From: Actinomycetota bacterium
GTDB lineage: Bacteria > Actinomycetota > Acidimicrobiia > Acidimicrobiales > AC-14
DNA length: 40,991 bases
Direction of reading: 5' to 3'
Assembly: GCA_040754375.1 (NCBI GenBank)
Contig: JBFMCT010000030.1
Span: 1 to 40,991 of the forward strand
A program made the translations under genes and the position numbers. Of this stretch, positions 34,909 to 40,991 are shown in pieces. How positions within the stretch are numbered: position 1 is the first letter of the stretch; every line of letters starts with the position of its first letter. The notes under the pieces are model-generated. The model searched no databases. It was not told the DNA's origin and saw only the letters and a program-made list of their open reading frames with translations.

Positions 34909-35386
34909 AGTTCTTGAACTGCAGGGGGATGCCGAAGTCATGGGCCTTCAGGGCGGCGATCGTCCCCTGAAGGTCGTCCTTCTTCTTGGCCGTGACCCGT
35001 ACCTGTTCGCCTTGGGCCTGTGACGACACGCCCTTGGCCGCCTTGTCCTTGACCAAGCGGTTGATCTCCCGGGCCTTCTCGTCGCTGATACCGGCGGCCA
35101 GCGTGATGGCCTGGCGGACCGTCCCCTTGGAACCTTCCTCGACCTTGCCGTAAGTGAGGGCTTTCAACGAGACCTGGCGGCGGACCAGCTTCTCCTCGAG
35201 GACCTGGGTCAGCGCCCGCAGGCGGTCCTCGCTCGCTGACCGCATCCGGATCTCGCCGTCGGCCAGCTCGACGGCCGACCCGGTGTCCTTGAAGTCGAAC
35301 CGGGTGGACACCTCCCTCTGGGCCTGGTCCACGGCGTTGCGGACTTCCTGCAGGTCGAGCTCGGAGACGACGTCGAAGGACGGCAT
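34898..35386 (-). CDS. yajQ: YajQ-family nucleotide-binding protein
   Basis: YajQ proteins are small, two-domain, RNA- or nucleotide-binding proteins; some bind cyclic-di-GMP. The 162 residues match the family length. Signatures are the start MPSFDVVSELDLQEVRNAVDQ, STRFDFKDT, SLKALTYGKVEEGSKGTVRQ, KVRVTAKKKDDLQ-like VRVTAKKKDDLQ and the end DFGIPLQFKNFR. I chose ATG 35386 because a longer open frame upstream is only antisense to tRNA-Tyr. A TAGCGT hexamer lies five bases before the ATG, consistent with a leaderless mRNA. Convergent with the M23 gene. Confidence 0.95.
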   Translation of the reverse strand: MPSFDVVSELDLQEVRNAVDQAQREVSTRFDFKDTGSAVELADGEIRMRSASEDRLRALTQVLEEKLVRRQVSLKALTYGKVEEGSKGTVRQAITLAAGISDEKAREINRLVKDKAAKGVSSQAQGEQVRVTAKKKDDLQGTIAALKAHDFGIPLQFKNFRD

Positions 35387-35391
35387 GACCA

Positions 35392-35397
35392 ACGCTA
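35392..35397 (-). promoter_or_regulatory. Candidate -10 box for leaderless yajQ
   Basis: TAGCGT on the minus strand is five bases before the yajQ ATG. No Shine-Dalgarno is present, so a leaderless transcript is plausible. Confidence 0.35.
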
Positions 35398-35447
35398 ACC
35401 CGACCACCGGGCCGGAGGCGTAACCCCTCAGTGGTGGTGCCGGCGCA

Positions 35448-35469
35448 GGGTAACCTGACCGGGTTACCC
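35448..35469. other. Perfect inverted repeat directly upstream of tRNA-Tyr
   Basis: GGGTAACC and GGTTACCC make an 8-bp stem around a 6-base loop that ends two bases before the tRNA. It contains TAACCT, which could be a -10 box. It may be a regulatory site or a processing hairpin. Confidence 0.45.
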
Positions 35470-35471
35470 CT

Positions 35472-35553
35472 GGGTCGGTACCCAAGTGGCCAAAGGGAGC
35501 TGACTGTAAATCAGCCGGCAAAGCCTTCGCAGGTTCGAATCCTGCCCGGCCCA
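35472..35553 (+). tRNA. tRNA-Tyr (GTA)
   Basis: An 82-base class II tRNA. The acceptor arms GGGTCGG and CCGGCCC pair with one G-T. The anticodon stem-loop GCTGA-CTGTAAA-TCAGC gives anticodon GTA. The long variable arm (about CGGCAAAGCCTTC) and a T arm with TTCGAAT are as expected for bacterial tRNA-Tyr. CCA is not encoded. The discriminator base is A. Confidence 0.97.
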
Positions 35554-35805
35554 CTCAGGACAAAAGTGCTGGTCAGCATGCCATCCGCCTCGGCGACAGC
35601 GCCCACGGTCGGCTGGTCCAGCACTCGGCGGTGGTCACGGTTTGGTCACGGCCGGCCTCCGTGAACCATCACCGCGCGCTCTCGGCGAACGGACCGGACG
35701 TGGTGCTCGTTGAAGGGCAGTGTGACGGAAGCCGACCCTAACCTTAGAGATGAAACAGAGAGCAAGATACAGGCTGCGTCACATTTGCATCAGGATGCCA
35801 TCTAA

Positions 35806-36306
35806 CTACAGCAGCTTCTGCATCAGGACGACGTCCAGCCAGCGGCCGAACTTGCGCCCGACCTCCTTCTCGACGCCCACGACCCGGAACCCGCAGGCCT
35901 GGTGGAGGGCGATCGAGGCCTCGTGGCCGTCGACGATGCGGCCCATGACGGCGTGGAAGCCGTGGAGCGTGCCCAGGCGGAGGAGATCCTCGAGCAGAGC
36001 CCGGCCCACGCCCTGGCGGTGCTGGTCGGGGTGGACGTAGACCGAGTCCTCGACGGTCGTGGCGTAGGCCGGACGGGGACGGTAGGGGCTCAGCGACGCG
36101 AAGCCCACGACCTGGCCCGATGGGCCGGTGGCCACCACCGCCGGGTGGGCCCCGGAGTGCTCGGCGATCCACTGTTGCTGCTCGGCAAGGGTGCGGGGGA
36201 CCAGGTCGAAGGTGACGGTCGTGGCGGTCACGGCCGGGTTGTAGATAGCCCGGATGGCCTCGGCGTCGTCTTGGCGGGCCAGGCGGACGTCAATGGGCTC
36301 GCGCAC
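35806..36306 (-). CDS. GNAT-family N-acetyltransferase (phosphinothricin acetyltransferase-like)
   Basis: The 166-residue protein (GTG start) is a full GNAT domain. It starts DVRLARQDDAEAIRAIYNP, has the strand ATTVEDSVYVHPDQHRQGVGRALL, in which HRQGVGRALL is the acetyl-CoA-binding Q/RxxGxG/A loop, and ends GHEASIALHQACGFRVVGV. The N-terminal YNPAV and EQQQWI segments recall the Pat/Bar/MddA group, which acetylate phosphinothricin or methionine derivatives. The physiological substrate is unknown. A TAGGGT hexamer lies seven bases before the start. It stands alone between tRNA-Tyr and tRNA-Thr. Confidence 0.87.
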   Translation of the reverse strand: MREPIDVRLARQDDAEAIRAIYNPAVTATTVTFDLVPRTLAEQQQWIAEHSGAHPAVVATGPSGQVVGFASLSPYRPRPAYATTVEDSVYVHPDQHRQGVGRALLEDLLRLGTLHGFHAVMGRIVDGHEASIALHQACGFRVVGVEKEVGRKFGRWLDVVLMQKLL

Positions 36307-36313
36307 GGCGTGA

Positions 36314-36319
36314 ACCCTA
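36314..36319 (-). promoter_or_regulatory. Candidate -10 box for leaderless acetyltransferase gene
   Basis: TAGGGT on the minus strand lies seven bases before the GTG start, the same arrangement as purM. No Shine-Dalgarno is seen between them. Confidence 0.4.
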
Positions 36320-36364
36320 CGAGCACCGCTGGGGGCTCCGATAGCATGGTCGGCGCAGTGAAAC

Positions 36365-36437
36365 GCCCCCTTAGCTCAGTCGGCAGAGCACAGCCATGGT
36401 AAGGCTGGTGTCGTCGGTTCGATTCCGACAGGGGGCT
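36365..36437 (+). tRNA. tRNA-Thr (GGT)
   Basis: A 73-base cloverleaf. GCCCCCT pairs with AGGGGGC. The anticodon arm CAGCC-ATGGTAA-GGCTG gives GGT, and the T arm is GTCGG-TTCGATT-CCGAC. CCA is not encoded. A TAGCAT at 36342-36347 is a possible -10 box for this tRNA, tRNA-Met and rpmG. Confidence 0.97.
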
Positions 36438-36452
36438 CGCCAGAAAGACCCT

Positions 36453-36525
36453 GGCGGCGTAGCTCAGTTGGCAGAGCGCTCGGCTCATAATCGAGTGGTC
36501 GGCGGTTCGAGTCCGCCCGCCGCTA
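36453..36525 (+). tRNA. tRNA-Met (CAT)
   Basis: A 73-base cloverleaf. GGCGGCG pairs with CGCCGCT (one G-T), the anticodon arm is CTCGG-CTCATAA-TCGAG, and the T arm is GGCGG-TTCGAGT-CCGCC. Anticodon CAT and the first G-T pair fit an elongator tRNA-Met; it lacks the initiator's three G-C pairs at the base of the anticodon stem. Its place before rpmG agrees with this. A lysidine-modified tRNA-Ile is less likely. Confidence 0.93.
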
Positions 36526-36575
36526 CCATTGCCCGTCCCGCCGGACGAGAGAAGTGTTGAGAAGGAGCGACGAAG

Positions 36576-36740
36576 ATGGCCAAGGGTGAGAAGCGGGTCA
36601 AGGTCACCTTGGCCTGTGAGCAGTGCAAGCGGCGCAACTACATCACCATGAAGAACAAGCAGAACGACCGTGAACGCATGGAGATCAAGAAGTACTGCCG
36701 CTGGGACCGCTCGCACACGGTCCACCGCGAGACCCGGTAA
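36576..36740 (+). CDS. rpmG: 50S ribosomal protein L33, zinc site incomplete
   Basis: L33 is a small protein of the large ribosomal subunit near the E site. The 54 residues start [17 protein letters not shown], preceded by AAGGAG. The first zinc pair Cys14/Cys17 is intact. The second normally reads C-x-x-C before HT-x-HRE, but here is Cys41-Arg-Trp-Asp44, so the fourth ligand is Asp. The ending SHTVHRETR is typical. It follows tRNA-Met as in other Actinobacteria. Confidence 0.95.
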   Translation: MAKGEKRVKVTLACEQCKRRNYITMKNKQNDRERMEIKKYCRWDRSHTVHRETR

Positions 36741-36772
36741 CCAGTAGCTCCCCCGCGGGGTCTGAGCAGGCA

Positions 36773-37351
36773 GTGGGTGCCACCGAGCAGGAGGCTGCGC
36801 TAGTCGCAGCGGCCAAAGAAGGCGACCGCGCCGCCTTCGACGAGCTCGTGCGCGCCACCCACGCCGACATCTACACGCTCGCTTACCGGCTCACCGGGGA
36901 TGAAGAGGACGCACGAGACGTGCTCCAGGATGCTTACCTACGCGCCTTCCGAGGCATCAAGCGGTTCAGGGGCGACGCCCGGTTCTCCACGTGGATGTAC
37001 CGGATAACGGCCAACTGCGCCGCCACCTACCTCTCCAAGCGGACCAAGAACCGCACCGAGGAGCTGTCCGACGACGAGCCCGTGGCCGACACCAGGCCCG
37101 AGATCGACCCTGAGGCGGTGGCCGAGGCAGGCATGCTGCGGGACCGGGTCACCGAGGCCCTGGGCGAGCTACCGCCCCGCCTGCGGGCTGTGGTCGTCCT
37201 GCGGGACGTCTACGACCTGCCCCACGAAGCGATCGCGTCCGAGCTCGGCATCACCGAGGCGGCGGCCAAGGTCCGGCTCCACCGGGCCCGCCGCAAGCTG
37301 CGGGAGCGCTTGTACCCACTGCCCGGAGAGGAGAGGGCCCGTGCCGTCTAG
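36773..37351 (+). CDS. ECF-family RNA polymerase sigma factor
   Basis: The 192 residues (GTG start) contain sigma-2: FDELVRATHADIYTLAYRLTGD, then DARDVLQDAYLRAFRGIKRF and FSTWMYRITANCA, at about residues 19-85. Sigma-4 is at about 123-182: LGELPPRLRAVVVLRDVYDLPHEAIASELG and AAAKVRLHRARRKLRERL. There is no sigma-1 or sigma-3, as in ECF factors. The acidic linker (EELSDDEPVAD) lies between. Overlap with the anti-sigma gene by 11 bases indicates a coupled pair. Targets are unknown; the family often controls envelope or oxidative stress genes. Confidence 0.93.
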   Translation: MGATEQEAALVAAAKEGDRAAFDELVRATHADIYTLAYRLTGDEEDARDVLQDAYLRAFRGIKRFRGDARFSTWMYRITANCAATYLSKRTKNRTEELSDDEPVADTRPEIDPEAVAEAGMLRDRVTEALGELPPRLRAVVVLRDVYDLPHEAIASELGITEAAAKVRLHRARRKLRERLYPLPGEERARAV

Positions 37352-37760
37352 AGGCTCCAACGTCGGGAACCCCACCCGTAACGGGTCGGGCTTGACCTGT
37401 GCCTCGGTGGCCGCGGCCCTGCCCGGCATCGTGGAGGGCGTGGCCGTGGCCGACCTCGAACTGCGCCGCCATGTCGACGCCTGCCTGCGCTGCCAGGCCG
37501 AGCTGGCCCAGTACCGCAAGCTGCTCAAGGCCCTCCACCAGCTGCGGACCGAGGTGCTCGAGCCCGCCCCTGGGGTCCTGGCCGACATCTTCACCACTTT
37601 GGAGGCGGCTAGCGAGCGCCGGGCCATGAGGTTCCTTCTTGGCGGCCGCCGGGCCGCTTATGTGGGGGGCATCGCGGCCGCCACCGCCGCCGGAGCGGCT
37701 GGCGCCTTCGTGCTCGCCACCCGTGCCCGCCACCGCAACAAGCTCCGCCTGGCCAGCTAG
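37341..37760 (+). CDS. Membrane anti-sigma factor with zinc-binding (ZAS) motif
   Basis: The 139-residue protein (GTG start inside the sigma gene end) has Cys20, His44, Cys48 and Cys51. His-x3-Cys-x2-Cys in LRRHVDACLRCQAEL is the ZAS motif, with the upstream Cys as a fourth ligand. A helix (AELAQYRKLLKALHQLR) follows, then a single hydrophobic segment (about residues 108-127) and a short basic tail. It should hold the preceding sigma factor at the membrane, or release it on redox or other signals. The N-terminal 18 residues are Gly/Asn/Arg-rich. Confidence 0.82.
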   Translation: MPSRGSNVGNPTRNGSGLTCASVAAALPGIVEGVAVADLELRRHVDACLRCQAELAQYRKLLKALHQLRTEVLEPAPGVLADIFTTLEAASERRAMRFLLGGRRAAYVGGIAAATAAGAAGAFVLATRARHRNKLRLAS

Positions 37761-37852
37761 TTCCTCTCCTGAACGGGGCCCCACGTCTGCCCGGGGGGCG
37801 GACCCCTGGCCCGCGAGGTATCCTCGACGCAAGCCCAGGGACCGAACCCCGA

Positions 37853-37925
37853 AGGGCAGTAGCTCAACTGGTAGAGCACCGGTCTCCAAAACCGGCGGTT
37901 GGGGGTTCGAGTCCCTCCTGCCCTG
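37853..37925 (+). tRNA. tRNA-Trp (CCA)
   Basis: A 73-base cloverleaf. AGGGCAG pairs with CTGCCCT, the anticodon arm CCGGT-CTCCAAA-ACCGG gives CCA, and the T arm is GGGGG-TTCGAGT-CCCTC with one G-T pair. The discriminator is G, as expected for tRNA-Trp. It precedes secE, the usual actinobacterial order. A TATCCT at 37819-37824 is a possible -10 box. Confidence 0.97.
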
Positions 37926-37950
37926 CTCGAACAGAACTGCTCGAACAGAA
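37923..37950 (+). repeat. Two perfect 14-bp tandem repeats at the tRNA-Trp 3' end
   Basis: CTGCTCGAACAGAA occurs twice without a gap. The first copy includes the last three tRNA bases. The 8-base palindrome GAACGTTC (37948-37955) follows. The repeat lies in the 67-base leader before secE. Confidence 0.8.
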
Positions 37951-37992
37951 CGTTCCAGAAGCTGATCGCACGCTGTCGTGCCAGAGGTCGCC

Positions 37993-38289
37993 GTGAACCG
38001 AGAAATGAAGCGGATGATGCAGCGCCAGGGTCAGGTCGACCGTGAGGGCGCGCCCGTCCGGAAGGAGGGCGCGGGCCGCCCCGCGCCCAAGCCGCCCGAC
38101 CAGCGGGTCAAGGCCCGGGAGTTCCTGCGTCAGGTACGGGCCGAGCTTCGCAAGGTGGCGTGGCCCAACCGCAAAGAGGTCATCCACTACTCGACGATCG
38201 TGCTGATCGCCCTGCTGCTGCTCACCGCCCTCATCTTCCTGCTCGACCTCGCCTTCGGTAAGGGCGTCATCTGGCTGTTCAGGACATGA
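37993..38289 (+). CDS. secE: Preprotein translocase subunit SecE
   Basis: SecE clamps SecY in the Sec translocon. The GTG at 37993, five bases after AGAGG, gives 98 residues; a GTG at 37978 would add five. A basic N-terminal region of about 50 residues precedes the conserved [22 protein letters not shown] amphipathic helix, split by the hallmark KVAWP. One transmembrane helix follows ([20 protein letters not shown]), with a short tail. It overlaps nusG by four bases (ATGA). Confidence 0.94.
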   Translation: MNREMKRMMQRQGQVDREGAPVRKEGAGRPAPKPPDQRVKAREFLRQVRAELRKVAWPNRKEVIHYSTIVLIALLLLTALIFLLDLAFGKGVIWLFRT

Positions 38290-39017
38290 GCGACGCCACC
38301 CCGGCCGACGACGACCAGCCCGACGAGAACGCCGAGGTCTCCGCCCCATTCCTCACCGAGGACGAGCTGCTGGGCGTCCCCGACCCCGACGACGCCGTTG
38401 CGGCCGCCTTCGACGGCGACGGCGACGGCGAGGACGAAGCCGACGAGGTGCCGGCCCGGGTCGAGAGCCCCTACGACCGGCCCGGGGCGTGGTACGTCGT
38501 GCACACCTACGCGGGCTACGAGAACAAGGTCAAGTCCAACCTCGAGAGCCGTATCGCCTCCATGAACATGGAGGACCTGATCTACGAGTGCGTCATCCCC
38601 ATGGAGGACGTGATCGAGTTCAAGGGTGGCAAGCGGGTGGTCGTCCAGAAGAAGGTCTTCCCGGGTTACCTGCTCGTTCGGTGCGTGCTCGACGACGACT
38701 CGTGGCGGGTGGTGCGCAACACCCCGGGGGTGACCGGATTCGTGGGCCTCGGCGCCCGCCCCACGCCCCTGTCCCGCAAAGAGGTCGAGAGCATCCTCCA
38801 GGTCCAGCCCGAGGGCGTCGAGACGGGGCGCAAGCCCATGCGCCGGCCCATGTACGAGGCGGGCGAGAGCGTCCGGGTGAAAGAAGGGCCGTTCGCCGAC
38901 TTCTCGGGCCAGATCGCCGAGATCAACGAGGACCAGCTCAAGCTCAAGGTGCTCGTCAACATCTTCGGGCGCGAGACACCCGTCGAGCTCGAGTTCAGCC
39001 AAGTCGCCAAGCTTTAG
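38286..39017 (+). CDS. nusG: Transcription termination/antitermination factor NusG
   Basis: NusG binds RNA polymerase and couples it to Rho or the ribosome. The 243 residues start with an acidic extension of about 65 residues (for example [12 protein letters not shown]), common in Actinobacteria. The NGN domain follows ([38 protein letters not shown]), then the KOW domain ([16 protein letters not shown]). Order secE-nusG-rplK-rplA is standard. Confidence 0.96.
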   Translation: MSDATPADDDQPDENAEVSAPFLTEDELLGVPDPDDAVAAAFDGDGDGEDEADEVPARVESPYDRPGAWYVVHTYAGYENKVKSNLESRIASMNMEDLIYECVIPMEDVIEFKGGKRVVVQKKVFPGYLLVRCVLDDDSWRVVRNTPGVTGFVGLGARPTPLSRKEVESILQVQPEGVETGRKPMRRPMYEAGESVRVKEGPFADFSGQIAEINEDQLKLKVLVNIFGRETPVELEFSQVAKL

Positions 39018-39026
39018 GAGAACAAG

Positions 39027-39452
39027 ATGGCCAAGCGGCGCGTCGCCGCGGTCGTGAAGATCCAGATCCCGGCCGGCGCGGCTACGCCCGCGCCCCCGGT
39101 CGGGACCGCTCTGGGCCCTCACGGCATCAACATCATGGAGTTCTGCAAGCAGTACAACGCGGCCACCGAGTCGCAGCGGGGCACCGTCATCCCGGCCGAG
39201 ATCACCGTCTTCGAAGACCGGTCGTTCACGTTCGTGACCAAGACGCCGCCCACGCCCGTGCTGCTGCGGGCCGCGGCCGGGGTCGACAAGGGCTCCCAGA
39301 GCCCGGGCAAGGAGGCGGCCGGGTCGGTGACCGACGAGCAGGTCGCGGAGATCGCCCGCACCAAGCTGCCCGACCTCAACGCCAACGACCTCGAGGCGGC
39401 CAAGCGCCAGGTGGCGGGCACGGCGCGCTCGATGGGCATCCGGGTCAACTAG
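39027..39452 (+). CDS. rplK: 50S ribosomal protein L11
   Basis: L11 forms the GTPase-associated centre with 23S rRNA and is where RelA-type enzymes and thiopeptides act. The 141 residues have normal length, start [19 protein letters not shown], and contain [29 protein letters not shown]-like [21 protein letters not shown] and the ending ARSMGIRV. An AGGAG lies five bases before the ATG. Confidence 0.97.
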   Translation: MAKRRVAAVVKIQIPAGAATPAPPVGTALGPHGINIMEFCKQYNAATESQRGTVIPAEITVFEDRSFTFVTKTPPTPVLLRAAAGVDKGSQSPGKEAAGSVTDEQVAEIARTKLPDLNANDLEAAKRQVAGTARSMGIRVN

Positions 39453-39463
39453 GGGAGCGGGGC

Positions 39464-40204
39464 ATGGGCAACAACAACAGGGACAGCAAGCACTACGAGG
39501 ACGCCATCCGCCGCCTCGACCGCAACCGCCACCACTCGCCGGGCGAGGCCGTCGACCTCGTCAAGAGCCTGTCGTTCGCCAAGTTCGACGAGACTGTGGA
39601 GCTGGCCGTGCGCCTCGGGGTCGACCCCCGTAAGGCCGACCAGATCGTGCGGGGCACCGTCGGGCTGCCGGCGGGCACGGGCAAGGCCGTGAGGGTGGCC
39701 GTCTTCGCGGCCGGGGCCCAGGCCCAGGAGGCCCGGGAGGCGGGTGCCGACGTGGTCGGGGCCGACGACCTGGCCGAGCGGGTTCAGGGTGGGTTCCTCG
39801 ACTTCGACGTGGCCATCGCCACCCCCGACCTCATGCGGGCCCAGGTTGCCCGGCTCGGTCGGGTCCTGGGCCCCCGCGGCCTGATGCCCAACCCCAAGAC
39901 GGGCACGGTCACCGACGACGTCGGCCGGGCCGTCCGGGAGTTCAAGGGTGGACGGGTGGAGTACCGCACCGACCGCTACGGCAACATCCACGTGCCGGTG
40001 GGCAAGGTCAGCTTCGACCGGGTGGCCCTGCTGGAGAACGTCCGGGCTGTGATCGAAGAGCTGAACCGGGCCAAGCCGGCCGCAGCCAAGGGCCGTTACA
40101 TGCGGGGCGTCACCCTTTCGTCCACCATGGGCCCGGGCGTCAGGGTCGACCCCAACCCCATGCGGGCCCTCGACGACGAGCTGGCGGCCGCGGCCGCTTC
40201 CTGA
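39464..40204 (+). CDS. rplA: 50S ribosomal protein L1
   Basis: L1 forms the mobile stalk at the tRNA exit site. The ATG at 39464, preceded by GGGGAGCGGGG, gives 246 residues. Motifs are [76 protein letters not shown] and the C-terminal [14 protein letters not shown]. The start [14 protein letters not shown] is a little polar compared with relatives. It lies 11 bases after rplK; the L10 leader follows. Confidence 0.97.
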   Translation: MGNNNRDSKHYEDAIRRLDRNRHHSPGEAVDLVKSLSFAKFDETVELAVRLGVDPRKADQIVRGTVGLPAGTGKAVRVAVFAAGAQAQEAREAGADVVGADDLAERVQGGFLDFDVAIATPDLMRAQVARLGRVLGPRGLMPNPKTGTVTDDVGRAVREFKGGRVEYRTDRYGNIHVPVGKVSFDRVALLENVRAVIEELNRAKPAAAKGRYMRGVTLSSTMGPGVRVDPNPMRALDDELAAAAAS

Positions 40205-40347
40205 GTTACGCTGTAGTTCACAACCAGTCCTGTTGCCGTAGACATCCGGTGCGCCCAGGCGCATAAGGGGTGGTCCGAAAGGCCACCCGCCTGACGAGGT
40301 GACGCTCTCCTCGACAGAGGCGTCGCGCGTCGCCCACGAGGAGGAAG
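40205..40347 (+). ncRNA. L10 leader RNA (autoregulatory 5' UTR of rplJ)
   Basis: The 143-base region before rplJ holds the expected structured leader, to which L10/L12 binds to shut off rplJL translation. The clearest element is a hairpin at 40268-40288: GGGTGG and CCACCC, an inner CC/GG pair set, one unpaired T and a GAAA tetraloop. Further self-complementary stretches (GCGCC-AGGCGC near 40250; GCGTCGCGCGTCGCC near 40320) surround it. Position and fold support the call; no covariance test was possible. Confidence 0.6.
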
Positions 40348-40991
40348 ATGGCTGCCGAGAAGCCGAGACCCGAGAAGGTCGCAGTGGTCGAGGAGGTGCG
40401 CGAGCGCCTGTCCTCGTCCAGCGCCGCCCTGCTCACCGAGTACCGGGGCCTCAACGTCCGTGACCTGGCCAACCTGCGCAACTCCGTGCGGGCAGCGGGT
40501 GGCGAGTACAAGATCTACAAGAACACCCTGGTGCGCCTGGCCGCGGCCGACCTCGGCCTGTCGGGGCTCGACGACCTGCTCACGGGGCCCACGGCTGTGG
40601 CCTTCGTCGAGGGCGACGCCGTGTTGGTGGCCAAGTCGCTGCGGGACTTCTCCCGTACCAACCCCAACCTGGTCATCAAGGGCGGCCTGCTGGGCGAGTC
40701 CGTCCTGAGCGCGGCCGATGCCGGCGCCTTGGCCGACGTCGCGCCCCGGGAGGTACTGCTGGCCCAGTTCGCAGGCGCGCTGGCCGCACCCCTGCAGAAG
40801 ATGGCTGGCCTCCTGGCCGCCCTGCCCCGCAACTTCGCCTACGGGCTGAAGGCCCTGCTCGACCAGCAGGGCGGCGTCCCCGCCGATGCGGCCCCGGCCA
40901 CCGACGAGGCCCCCCCGGCCACCGACGAGGCCCCCCCGGCCACCGACGAGGCCCCCCCGGCCACCGACGAGGCCCCCCCGGCCACCGACGA
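40348..40991 (+). CDS. rplJ: 50S ribosomal protein L10 (3' end beyond window)
   Basis: L10 anchors L7/L12 dimers to the ribosome stalk. The start (MAAEKPRPEKVAVVEEVRER, preceded by GAGGAGGAAG) and the body (LLTEYRGLNVRDLANLRNSV, YKIYKNTLVRLA, GPTAVAF, IKGGLLG, and the L12-binding helix region FAGALAAPLQKMAGLLAALPR) are normal through about residue 180. It then enters a repeated Pro-Ala-Thr-Asp-Glu-Ala-Pro tail that runs to the window edge without a stop. Such a tail is not a usual part of L10. Confidence 0.95.
   Translation, partial: MAAEKPRPEKVAVVEEVRERLSSSSAALLTEYRGLNVRDLANLRNSVRAAGGEYKIYKNTLVRLAAADLGLSGLDDLLTGPTAVAFVEGDAVLVAKSLRDFSRTNPNLVIKGGLLGESVLSAADAGALADVAPREVLLAQFAGALAAPLQKMAGLLAALPRNFAYGLKALLDQQGGVPADAAPATDEAPPATDEAPPATDEAPPATDEAPPATD
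40894..40991 (+). repeat. 21-bp tandem repeat at the 3' end of rplJ
   Basis: A 21-base unit starting CCGGCCACCGACGAGG begins at 40894, 40915, 40936, 40957 and 40978. The four complete copies appear identical, and a partial copy reaches the window end. In frame it encodes the heptapeptide PATDEAP, so copy number can vary without a frameshift. Confidence 0.9.

Noticed and set aside
35387-35554. N-terminal extension of YajQ
   Set aside because: The extra codons are antisense to tRNA-Tyr and unlike any YajQ; the family start MPSFD is at 35386.
35554-35760. Integrase remnant next to tRNA-Tyr
   Set aside because: A short frame reads RLGDS...VQHSAVVTVW, faintly like a tyrosine recombinase C-terminus. 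The match is too short, with no catalytic residues and no direct repeat of the tRNA end.
1-40991. CRISPR arrays, insertion sequences or prophage genes
   Set aside because: No spaced direct repeats of CRISPR type, transposase motifs or phage structural genes were found. The repeats present are short tandem ones.

Overview
The window is high-GC DNA, clearly above 70% G+C in most places, with GTG and TTG starts, many 1- to 4-base gene overlaps, TANNNT -10 boxes a few bases before start codons, and an actinobacterial translation locus (tRNA-Thr, tRNA-Met, rpmG, tRNA-Trp, secE, nusG, rplK, rplA, rplJ). This points to an actinobacterium. The nuo, MidA and L10 features suggest class Acidimicrobiia, but that placement is an inference, not something the sequence proves.

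Layout. Bases 1-2546 hold the tail of an unknown gene and a minus-strand run of three secreted proteins of lower GC, one with an apparent frameshift. purM (minus) follows. From 3802 to 24933 the window is almost entirely a respiratory complex I locus: an extra nuoL-nuoM-nuoN set, an inverted metzincin protease gene, nuoABCD, an inverted block (antitoxin-like remnant, SnoaL-like protein, large LuxR/LAL regulator) and nuoHIJKLMN, followed by a MidA/NDUFAF7-type methyltransferase. nuoE, nuoF and nuoG are absent, and the inverted block sits where they normally lie. Next come an RDD membrane protein, acetyl-CoA synthetase with an overlapping HAD phosphatase, a minus-strand group (methyltransferase, TPR-LuxR regulator, MFS transporter fused to a degenerate alpha/beta-hydrolase), htpX, a LytM-type M23 peptidase, yajQ, tRNA-Tyr, a GNAT acetyltransferase, and the translation locus, into which an ECF sigma/anti-sigma pair is inserted.

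How the parts work together. The nuo genes would build a proton-pumping membrane arm plus the B/C/D/I connecting module, with two versions of each antiporter subunit (L, M, N) and no locally encoded NADH-oxidising module. NuoD and NuoH also carry substitutions at quinone-site and E-channel positions that are usually conserved: Tyr to Trp and Asp to Gln in NuoD, Glu to Val in NuoH. The NuoD arginine that NDUFAF7 methylates in mitochondria is retained, and a NDUFAF7 homologue is encoded directly after nuoN. Together these suggest an unusual complex I variant, the item in this window most worth following up. The right end is core translation machinery, with an L10 leader RNA and an unusual in-frame heptapeptide repeat at the C-terminus of L10.
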